Assembly (NCBI RefSeq): GCF_001427905.1
Contig: NZ_LMEF01000014.1
Location: forward strand, 1 to 58,689
DNA length: 58,689 bases
Origin: Flavobacterium sp. Root420
GTDB lineage: Bacteria > Bacteroidota > Bacteroidia > Flavobacteriales > Flavobacteriaceae
Direction: 5' to 3'
The notes beneath the pieces are model-generated. The model did no database searches, was not told the DNA's origin, and was given only the letters and a program-made list of their open reading frames with translations. Made by a program: the position numbers and the translations under genes. Position 1 is the first letter of the stretch; each line of letters opens with the position of its first letter. Positions 42,752-49,808 of this stretch are shown here, piece after piece.

Positions 42752-42930
42752 AAGGTTGTGTTTTAATTTTAAAAACGCATTAAAAGGGAATCAAGTAAAA
42801 TCTTGAGCTGTACCCGCAACTGTAAGCTAAGTTCTGAAAAGAATGCTTGTTGTTAACTACAAAACCACTGTTCGCCCGGCGAATGGGAAGGTAAACAACA
42901 AGACGCAAGCCAGGAGACCTGCCTTTATAA
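42752..42930 (+). ncRNA. Cobalamin riboswitch
   Basis: Contains the invariant B12 box GCCAGGAGACCTGCC (42909-42923) and the upstream core GAGCTGTACCCGCAACTGTAA, with AAAAGGGAATC before it and CCACTG...TGGGAAGGT between. One internal stem is TTCGCC-C-GGCGAA (42871-42883). This is an adenosylcobalamin-type riboswitch, which should shut off the btuB-like gene when B12 is plentiful. A small hairpin ACTCT...AGAGT (42941-42958) between it and the ATG may be part of the expression platform. Confidence 0.95.
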
Positions 42931-42967
42931 CAAATATCGAACTCTCGGGAAAAAGAGTGTAGAAATT

Positions 42968-44821
42968 ATGACTTTAAAAAAACGCTTTGCTTTTTGTTTG
43001 CTGTTGCTGTGCCAGATTATTTCGGCGCAAAACGATTCTATTACAAATCTAAAAACGGTTGTAGTTTCTGATGCTAATCTTAAAAAATATTCCACTTCAC
43101 AATCGGTTTTAAAGCTTAATGATTCTGTCATCAATAAAAATGAAGCTTTATTAACGGATCTTCTAAATTTCAACTCAACTATTTATTTCAAGGAATACGG
43201 ACGCGGCATGCTTTCGACAGTTGCTTTTAGAGGAACAACTTCATCGCAAACGGCTGTAATCTGGAATGGAATCAATATCAATTCTCAAATGAACGGAAGT
43301 ACTGATTTCAATACGATTTCTGGTTCCGATTATAATTCGGTTAGTGTAAAAGCCGGTGGAGGAAGTGTTATTTATGGAAGTGGAGCCGTTGGAGGAACCG
43401 TGCATTTAAATAATGATCTGAGTTTTTACAAGCGTTTTGAGAATAATTTGAAATTGGATTACGGAAGTTTCAATACCATCGGAATTAATTATAAAACTAC
43501 TATTTCGAACGAAAAATGGAGTGCTCAAATTGGTTTTTCTAAAAACAGTTCGACAAACGATTATAAATATCTGAATCAATATACCTGGAAAGGCGAACAA
43601 CGCTGGAACCAAAACGGGCAATATGATGTTGTAACTATGAGTGCTAATTTGGGTTATAAATTTGATGCCAAAAACAGTCTGAAATTATACAGTCAAGCTT
43701 CTAACACAGATCGAAATACCTCATTAATAACAGAAACAGAAACCAAAAGCAAGTATGTGAATGGTTTCAATCGAAATTTACTAGAATACGACGGCGATTT
43801 TGGAAAATTCAAAACCAATTTCAAAACTGCTTATATTTTTGAAAATTATCAATATTACGCTGATAATTCACTTAATCAATACACTTTCGGAAAAACGGAA
43901 AACTTCATCGCCAAAGCTGATTTAGGTTATACGCTTTTCAAATCGACACAGGTCAATGGAATTTTAGATTACAACCGAACTAAAGGTTTTGGAAGTGGTT
44001 TTGGTGATAATACAAGAGAAATTAGCTCTGCAGCATTATTTATTAAACAAGATTTTTCAAAAGATTGGAAAAACGAATTTGGCATCAGGAAAGAATTCAC
44101 GGATAATTACAAATCACCGGTTTTATTCTCTTTGGGATCTTCGTATCAATTTGGAAAATTATATAATTTAAAATTGAATTTGTCAAGAAATTTCAGAATT
44201 CCAACCTTCAATGATTTGTATTGGGAAGAAGGCGGAAATCCGGATTTGAAACCTGAAAGTTCCTATCAGGCAGAAATTGGAAATGTGTTTACTTATAAAA
44301 ACATTTCGCTCACGCAGACTTTCTACTATATCAAAATTACCGATTTATTACGTTGGATTCCCGGAAGCAACGGAATCTGGACACCGCAAAATACGGATAA
44401 AGTCAACACTTACGGAACCGAAACTTTACTAAGCTGGAAAAAACAATATGGCAAAAATTATTTTGGTGCCAATGCCACTTATGCCTACACGGTTTCTGAA
44501 GATCTGGAGACAAACAAACAACTCTTTTTTGTTCCTTTTAATAAAGTTACAGCAGCTGTTTCTTATTCAAGGAATAATATTTCAGCTTATTATCAATTTT
44601 TGTATAACGGTTTTGTTTATAGACAAGCTGATAATGATCCAAATGAAATTGTAGAGGCTTATATGGTTTCAAATATAGGAATCGATTATGATTTTAAATT
44701 TTTAAGCTCTTTCAAACTAGGGTTTCAGGTTTTAAATCTTTGGAATGAAAATTATGAAAGCCTTGAAAACAGACCAATGCCGGGAAGAAATTTTAACATG
44801 TACTTAAACCTTAAATTTTAA
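42968..44821 (+). CDS. btuB: TonB-dependent outer-membrane receptor, BtuB-like
   Basis: 617 residues. A signal peptide (about 1-21, ending IISAQ) is followed by a plug domain (AVIWNGININSQMNG, SVSVKAGGGSVIYGSGAVGG, read in parts) and a beta-barrel ending NMYLNLKF with the terminal aromatic residue. The plug motif VIYGSGAVGGTVHL is diagnostic of TonB-dependent receptors. The cobalamin riboswitch directly upstream and the cob genes define the substrate as a corrinoid. Length is close to E. coli BtuB (~614). Confidence 0.93.
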   Translation: MTLKKRFAFCLLLLCQIISAQNDSITNLKTVVVSDANLKKYSTSQSVLKLNDSVINKNEALLTDLLNFNSTIYFKEYGRGMLSTVAFRGTTSSQTAVIWNGININSQMNGSTDFNTISGSDYNSVSVKAGGGSVIYGSGAVGGTVHLNNDLSFYKRFENNLKLDYGSFNTIGINYKTTISNEKWSAQIGFSKNSSTNDYKYLNQYTWKGEQRWNQNGQYDVVTMSANLGYKFDAKNSLKLYSQASNTDRNTSLITETETKSKYVNGFNRNLLEYDGDFGKFKTNFKTAYIFENYQYYADNSLNQYTFGKTENFIAKADLGYTLFKSTQVNGILDYNRTKGFGSGFGDNTREISSAALFIKQDFSKDWKNEFGIRKEFTDNYKSPVLFSLGSSYQFGKLYNLKLNLSRNFRIPTFNDLYWEEGGNPDLKPESSYQAEIGNVFTYKNISLTQTFYYIKITDLLRWIPGSNGIWTPQNTDKVNTYGTETLLSWKKQYGKNYFGANATYAYTVSEDLETNKQLFFVPFNKVTAAVSYSRNNISAYYQFLYNGFVYRQADNDPNEIVEAYMVSNIGIDYDFKFLSSFKLGFQVLNLWNENYESLENRPMPGRNFNMYLNLKF

Positions 44822-44825
44822 TATA

Positions 44826-45878
44826 ATGAAGTTAACCAGATTATTTTTAGTAGCATTAAGTGTATCGCTTTTTGTTTCTTGTTCAAACGATGATGACAAC
44901 AATGATCCGAAAGGAGTTTATGATAATGGTTTTTTCATCTTAAACGAAGGAAATTCTGATGGTGGTTCAGTTTCTTTTGCAAGTGATGATTTAGCCAATT
45001 TTACAACAGATGTTTACAAGACTGTAAATGGAGCTGATTTTGCTGGAGTATATCTTCAAAACATCTTTTTTGATGGAGATAAAGCCTATATTATTGCTGG
45101 TGGATCAAACGTGATTAATGTTGTAAATCGTTACACTTTTAAATTAATTGCAAAAGTTGAAACAGGACTTGCAAGCCCAAGATATGGAGTTGTAAAAGAT
45201 GGGAAAGCATATGTAACGAATGCTAATACGTATTCTTACATTAACCCGGCTACTGGTAATACTGATGATTATATTGCAATAATCGATTTGGCTACTAATA
45301 AAGTAGAATCTAAAATTGAGTTGGGCGCAACTGCAAATAGAATTTTATTGGAAAACAATAAACTATACATTACAGATTCTTCTAATGACAAGGTATTGGT
45401 AGTAAACCCTGCGACAAAAGCATTAGAAACTCCGATAACGATTGGTGATAGTGGTGACAGTATGGAAGTTGAAGATGGTATTTTGTATGTTTTGAGAGCT
45501 CCTTATGGTAATAACAGAAGTGAAATTGTAAAAGTAAAATTATCTGACAAATCGGTTACTAAAATTACTTTCCCTGCATCTTTAGACAGAGCCGGATACT
45601 TAGACATTTATAATGATAAGGTTTATTATACTTCTAACAAATCAGTATACGCAATTACGACTACAGCAACAGAAGCTTCAACTACAGCAATTGCAACTGC
45701 TAGTCTTCCTGCAGGTGGTTCAATTTATGGTTTTGCTGTAAACGATGATAAAATATTTATTGCTGATGGGGGCGATTTCGGATCCAACAGCAAAGCTTAC
45801 ATCTACAACTTAAGTGGAAGTTTGCAAAAAGAATTGACAGTTGGTGTAGGACCAAATGGTTTTTACTTCAACGATTAA
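44826..45878 (+). CDS. Surface beta-propeller lipoprotein, BtuG-like
   Basis: 350 residues. The lipobox LFVSC (Cys19) is followed by SNDDDNND, an acidic run typical of surface export of Bacteroidota lipoproteins. The rest is YncE-type beta-propeller (YVTNANTYSYINPATGN, LYITDSSNDKVLVVNPAT, IFIADGGDF). It begins 4 bases after the BtuB-like gene, under the same riboswitch. In Bacteroides, BtuG is a surface YncE-like propeller that binds B12 with extreme affinity and caps BtuB; order, fold and regulation here match. The B12-binding role is inferred, not shown. Confidence 0.85.
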   Translation: MKLTRLFLVALSVSLFVSCSNDDDNNDPKGVYDNGFFILNEGNSDGGSVSFASDDLANFTTDVYKTVNGADFAGVYLQNIFFDGDKAYIIAGGSNVINVVNRYTFKLIAKVETGLASPRYGVVKDGKAYVTNANTYSYINPATGNTDDYIAIIDLATNKVESKIELGATANRILLENNKLYITDSSNDKVLVVNPATKALETPITIGDSGDSMEVEDGILYVLRAPYGNNRSEIVKVKLSDKSVTKITFPASLDRAGYLDIYNDKVYYTSNKSVYAITTTATEASTTAIATASLPAGGSIYGFAVNDDKIFIADGGDFGSNSKAYIYNLSGSLQKELTVGVGPNGFYFND

Positions 45879-45917
45879 TACCTTTATTTTTTTAAATTAG
45901 TTTTTGGATTTTTTGTA

Positions 45918-45950
45918 AAAAAGGCTTTCATTTCTGAAAGCCTTTTTACT
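45918..45950. terminator. Bidirectional terminator
   Basis: Stem AAAAAGGCTTTC / GAAAGCCTTTTT around ATTTCT, between the BtuG-like and S41 protease genes. Confidence 0.85.
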
Positions 45951-45969
45951 TTTTATTTCTTATTTACAT

Positions 45970-47442
45970 CTATTTTAATGCTCTTAAAAGCCCTTCTGGT
46001 GCTCTTTCAGTATACATTTGATTTCTTATTCCGTTCATTGCTTTAACATTCGTGAACGTTCTTAAAGCCTGAGTTCTGTCCTGCTGGATTTTCTTCGCAG
46101 TTGAACCTGTAATTTTGGAAATTGTTAAATTCAATAATGGCTCTGACGGATCTCCTAAAACCCCCATATTATTAATATACTCCAATTGCTCATAAGTTGG
46201 TGTCAAACCGTCTGTATATTCTCCAAAACCAGCAGAGTTCACAATTTTTAAAACTAAAGGCTGCATAGCATATTTATGATTTGGATTTCTATTTGTTTTC
46301 CCGAAACTAGGTGAATCATACAAGGTAACCGAACCTACATTTTTACCAACCGTCGTCTCTCCTACCTGAACTACAGAAATATAAGGTACAAGTCCGTTGA
46401 TAACCAATTCACTTGCAGAAGCAGTTCCATCTGTAGTAATGATATATATTTTAGATAAATTCAGGCTATTGATTGCAGCTCCGTCTATTTTATCCGGAAA
46501 CCTGACATTCAACGATTCGGGATCTTCGCTTTCGTAATATTCATTCACCTTTGGATTCCATTTTTCTTTGGCAAAAATTTTAGTTGCAAACTGACCAGTA
46601 ATCATACTTGCCAGCCTTGATGCTGTTTGAATCGAGCCTCCGCCATTGTATCTTAAATCTAAAACAAAATCAGTTATTCCTTGTGATTTTAATGTCGCAA
46701 AAGCGTCATTAAGTTGGGCATCATAATTAGCATAAAATCCATTATACATTAAATAACCAATTTTATGACTTCCGGAAACAATCACTTTATTAATAAAAAT
46801 TGGATTTTCATCTAATGTAGTTTTAACCAAAGCCACTGTTTTACCATTAGAAGTAATGGCTGTTCCATTCATAGTTGCCATATTCAGTGTATAGCTGTCA
46901 GCATTCAAAAGTCCTTTATAATTTGAAACTGTTAGCTGTGTTCCGTTTACGGCTGTAAAAAGATCACCACGTTTAATATCTTTAGTTGAAGCATCAGAAT
47001 TTGGAATAATATAACGAACAAACCCAACTAAATCTGTTGTACTTCCCGGTTTGTAACTCAATCTAAAATCTACTCCATCATTTTTTGTAGTTCCCTGAAG
47101 TTCTCCTTCCAAAACAGTATAATCGTCAACAATCCAGCTAAAACGATCAATTGCCTGTCCTTTTGGGAATTTACTACTTGGTTTATTCAGTAAATCCTGA
47201 AATAAATCATCGGGTTGAGAATATCCTTTTAAAAAAGAGTTAAGCGCTTCCTGAGAACTAAAACGATCATCAGCTAAATTAGGAACATCAGGTTGCCATA
47301 AATAAAACTGATTTAATCCTTTCCAGATAAAATCATTCACCTGCAAATCTGCCGGAGCAGCAACATCATCCTGATCTTCGCACGATTGCAAAGCAAAAGC
47401 AAGCAAAAACGCAAGTAATAAACTCTTTAATATTGTTTTCAT
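45970..47442 (-). CDS. S41 family (C-terminal-processing-type) peptidase lipoprotein
   Basis: 490 residues. The lipobox LQSC (Cys21) is followed by EDQDD. A PDZ-like segment (ASTKDIKRGDLFTAVNG) precedes the S41 catalytic core with TDGTASASELVINGL (Ser nucleophile in ASASE) and VGETTVGKNVGSV (Lys in GKNVG). DFVLDLRYNGGGSIQTASRLA (read in parts) is another family signature. It probably degrades proteins in the periplasm or at the cell surface. It is monocistronic and convergent with the BtuG-like gene. Confidence 0.92.
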   Translation of the reverse strand: MKTILKSLLLAFLLAFALQSCEDQDDVAAPADLQVNDFIWKGLNQFYLWQPDVPNLADDRFSSQEALNSFLKGYSQPDDLFQDLLNKPSSKFPKGQAIDRFSWIVDDYTVLEGELQGTTKNDGVDFRLSYKPGSTTDLVGFVRYIIPNSDASTKDIKRGDLFTAVNGTQLTVSNYKGLLNADSYTLNMATMNGTAITSNGKTVALVKTTLDENPIFINKVIVSGSHKIGYLMYNGFYANYDAQLNDAFATLKSQGITDFVLDLRYNGGGSIQTASRLASMITGQFATKIFAKEKWNPKVNEYYESEDPESLNVRFPDKIDGAAINSLNLSKIYIITTDGTASASELVINGLVPYISVVQVGETTVGKNVGSVTLYDSPSFGKTNRNPNHKYAMQPLVLKIVNSAGFGEYTDGLTPTYEQLEYINNMGVLGDPSEPLLNLTISKITGSTAKKIQQDRTQALRTFTNVKAMNGIRNQMYTERAPEGLLRALK

Positions 47443-47672
47443 ATAGGTAAGTATAGTGGTATCAATAATATATTAACGTAAAAATACTACCTTTAGTTTT
47501 AACATTATTCAGTTTAAGTTGTTTTTTCAAAAAAAAATTAAAAATACGTTGTAACAAAAATAATAGTGCCTCGTCTTGACTATATAAGCTTACTTATAAA
47601 TATTGATTAATTAAAAAAAATCATACTAAGAAAGTAACTTATAACCGACCAAAAACCAACAAATAACCAATT

Positions 47673-48182
47673 ATGAATCAAGTTGCGTTTATAGAATTGA
47701 TCAATCCTTTTAAAGACAAAGTTTTTCGTCTGGCAAAAAGATTGCTCACTAGTACTGAAGAAGCTGAAGATGCGACACAGGAAGTAATGGTGAAATTATG
47801 GAACAAAAAAGAAAATTTAGACGCCTATAATAATATTGAAGCTGTCGCAATGACAATGACCAAAAATTATTGTCTGGATCAGTTAAAATCTAAAAGAGCA
47901 GGAAATCTAAAAATAGTTCATAATAATTATACAGATCGTGAACCACAGTTAGACAAAAAACTGGAAGATTCTGATAGTCTGGAGTGGGTCGAAAAAATAA
48001 TAAATCAGTTGCCCGAGCAACTCCAAATATTAATTCAGCTTCGCGATGTTGAACAATATGAATTTGATGAAATTGCAAAAATTGTCAACATGAATGAAAC
48101 GGCTATTCGGGTAGCACTTTCGAGAGCGAGAAAAAAAATAAGAGAATCAATGGTTAATACACACAGTTATGGAATTAGATAA
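47673..48182 (+). CDS. RNA polymerase ECF sigma factor
   Basis: 169 residues. Region 2 (DKVFRLAKRLLTSTEEAEDA, TQEVMVKLWNKKENL) and region 4 (LPEQLQILIQLRDVEQYEFD, then NMNETAIRVALSRARKKIRE) are intact. It overlaps the next gene by 14 bases. The following membrane protein and two DUF4252 proteins look like the rest of its operon, a small envelope-stress-type unit common in Flavobacteriaceae. The 230 bases before it show no TAnnTTTG box, which may mean it uses its own promoter type. Confidence 0.92.
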   Translation: MNQVAFIELINPFKDKVFRLAKRLLTSTEEAEDATQEVMVKLWNKKENLDAYNNIEAVAMTMTKNYCLDQLKSKRAGNLKIVHNNYTDREPQLDKKLEDSDSLEWVEKIINQLPEQLQILIQLRDVEQYEFDEIAKIVNMNETAIRVALSRARKKIRESMVNTHSYGIR

Positions 48183-48627
48183 AATAGAAAATATATTAGA
48201 AAAATACTTTCAGGGAGAAACTACTATTGCAGAAGAAAACCAATTAAAAGAATACTTTTCTTCGCCGAATGTTGCGCAGCATTTAGAGCAATACAAACCA
48301 ATGTTTGGTTATTTCTCTCAGGTAAAACAACAAAAATCGAAGCAAGAGATACCACTACAAACTAAAAAACGTAATGTGGCGTGGTTATCAATTGCAGCTT
48401 CAGTTGTTGTTTTACTAGGAATTGGAACCTTTTATTATGTGAGCCAGGAAACTACAACTCCGGTTGTAGCGCAATCAGAATTAGGAACCTATGATGACCC
48501 GGAAGAGGCACTTGCTGCAACGCAAAAAGCTTTAGCCTTATTATCAAACAATGTGAATGTAGGTATTGAAAGTGTACAATACATTGAGGAATATGAACAA
48601 TCAAAAAACAAAATTTTTAAACAGTAA
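48169..48627 (+). CDS. Single-pass membrane protein, probable anti-sigma factor
   Basis: 152 residues. A cytoplasmic N-terminus (KIENILEKYFQGETTIAEE) of the kind seen in small anti-sigma proteins precedes one membrane segment at about 70-88 (NVAWLSIAASVVVLLGIGTF) and a periplasmic tail of about 60 residues. Its start lies 14 bases inside the ECF sigma gene, so the two are coupled, which supports an anti-sigma role. No zinc-binding anti-sigma motif (HxxxCxxC) is present. Confidence 0.78.
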   Translation: MELDKIENILEKYFQGETTIAEENQLKEYFSSPNVAQHLEQYKPMFGYFSQVKQQKSKQEIPLQTKKRNVAWLSIAASVVVLLGIGTFYYVSQETTTPVVAQSELGTYDDPEEALAATQKALALLSNNVNVGIESVQYIEEYEQSKNKIFKQ

Positions 48628-48655
48628 TTTAAATCAATCAAAAAAAATAAACAAA

Positions 48656-49183
48656 ATGAAAAATTTCATCATAACACTAGTTTTCGCATTCGTTAGTACC
48701 GCCTTTTATGCTCAGGGAGCCTTTGACAAATTTGATGGTCAGGACGATGTAACCTCAGTAATTGTAAACAAAAAAATGTTCGATTTAATGAGTAAAGTAA
48801 AAGTTGACGCTTCTGATAAGGAAATGCAGCAATACATCAGTCTGATTAAAAAATTAGACTACCTAAAAGTGTTTACAACAAAAAACCCTAAAATCGAAGC
48901 TGAAATGAAAGCTTCAGCAGATAAATATGTTAAAACAGCCGGTTTAGAAGAATTAATGAGAATTAATGACGGTGGCAGAAACGTAAAAATATCAGTAAAA
49001 TCAGGAGCAACAGATTCTCAGGTAAGAGAACTACTGATGTATGTTGACGGAGTTAAAGGTGACGAAACGGTTTTATTATCTTTAACAGGTAATTTTGACA
49101 TCAACGAAATCTCAGTACTTACAGACAAAATGCAGCTTCCTGGAGGTTCTGATCTAAAAAAAGCCTCTAAAGGCAAAAAATAA
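48656..49183 (+). CDS. DUF4252 exported protein
   Basis: 175 residues from ATG 48656. A signal peptide (NFIITLVFAFVSTAFYAQ, about 1-20) is followed by a DUF4252 region (DDVTSVIVNKKMFDLMSKV, MRINDGGRNVKISVKSGA, then a segment with VLLSLTGNFDINEISVLTDK). The frame continues upstream to 48566, but that part overlaps the previous gene and contains no signal peptide. The function of DUF4252 is unknown. It is followed by a paralogue after 2 bases. Confidence 0.85.
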   Translation: MKNFIITLVFAFVSTAFYAQGAFDKFDGQDDVTSVIVNKKMFDLMSKVKVDASDKEMQQYISLIKKLDYLKVFTTKNPKIEAEMKASADKYVKTAGLEELMRINDGGRNVKISVKSGATDSQVRELLMYVDGVKGDETVLLSLTGNFDINEISVLTDKMQLPGGSDLKKASKGKK

Positions 49184-49185
49184 TC

Positions 49186-49731
49186 ATGAGAACCAGCATC
49201 TTTACCACAGTACTTTTAGCATTATTAACTTTAGTAAGTTGTAATTCTGAACCATCATTACAAAAATATTTTGTACAGAATACCGATAATAAAGATTTTA
49301 TCGCTGTTGATGTTTCGTCTAATATTTTAAACTTAGACAAAGCAAAGTTATCAGCAGAACAAAACGAAGCTTTAAAATCGTTTGACAAAATGAACATTTT
49401 AGCTTTTAAAGCAGACGATAAAAATCAGGCTCAATTTGAAACGGAAAGAGCAAAAGTAAAAGCAATTCTAAAAGATCCAAAATATCAGGAATTAATGAAA
49501 GTTGGTTCTGGTAAAGACGGTGCTTCTATAAGTTATGTTGGCTCTGATGAAAACATCGAAGAGTTTGTAGTTTTTGCCAACAGAAAAGAAAATGGTTTTG
49601 CAGTAGTTCGCGTTTTAGGAAAAAACATGAACCCGAACAACATCATGACATTAATGTCTGTTTTGCAAAAGTCAAAAATTGACATGGAACAATTGAAACC
49701 TTTGCAGCAATTGGTTAACACCAATAAATAA
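49186..49731 (+). CDS. DUF4252 lipoprotein, paralogue of the preceding gene
   Basis: 181 residues. The lipobox LVSC (Cys19) distinguishes it from its soluble neighbour; the rest is again DUF4252-like (EELMKVGSGKDGASISYVGS-type segment, then VVRVLGKNMNPNNIMTLMSV). It starts 2 bases after the upstream stop. One soluble and one lipid-anchored paralogue suggest that the two might form a periplasmic pair under the ECF sigma factor, which is inference. Confidence 0.83.
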   Translation: MRTSIFTTVLLALLTLVSCNSEPSLQKYFVQNTDNKDFIAVDVSSNILNLDKAKLSAEQNEALKSFDKMNILAFKADDKNQAQFETERAKVKAILKDPKYQELMKVGSGKDGASISYVGSDENIEEFVVFANRKENGFAVVRVLGKNMNPNNIMTLMSVLQKSKIDMEQLKPLQQLVNTNK

Positions 49732-49750
49732 TACATCTTACTTTAAATTG

Positions 49751-49784
49751 AAAAAGCTCCAATTTTCATTGGAGCTTTTTTTTG
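49751..49784. terminator. Bidirectional terminator
   Basis: Stem AAAAAGCTCCAAT / ATTGGAGCTTTTT around TTTC, between the DUF4252 operon and carB. Confidence 0.87.
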
Positions 49785-49808
49785 TATATCAGAATTTGTG
49801 TTTCTATT

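Noticed and set aside
48566..48655. Upstream extension of the first DUF4252 gene
   Set aside because: It overlaps the anti-sigma-like gene and places 30 polar residues before a clear signal peptide; the ATG at 48656 is the natural start.
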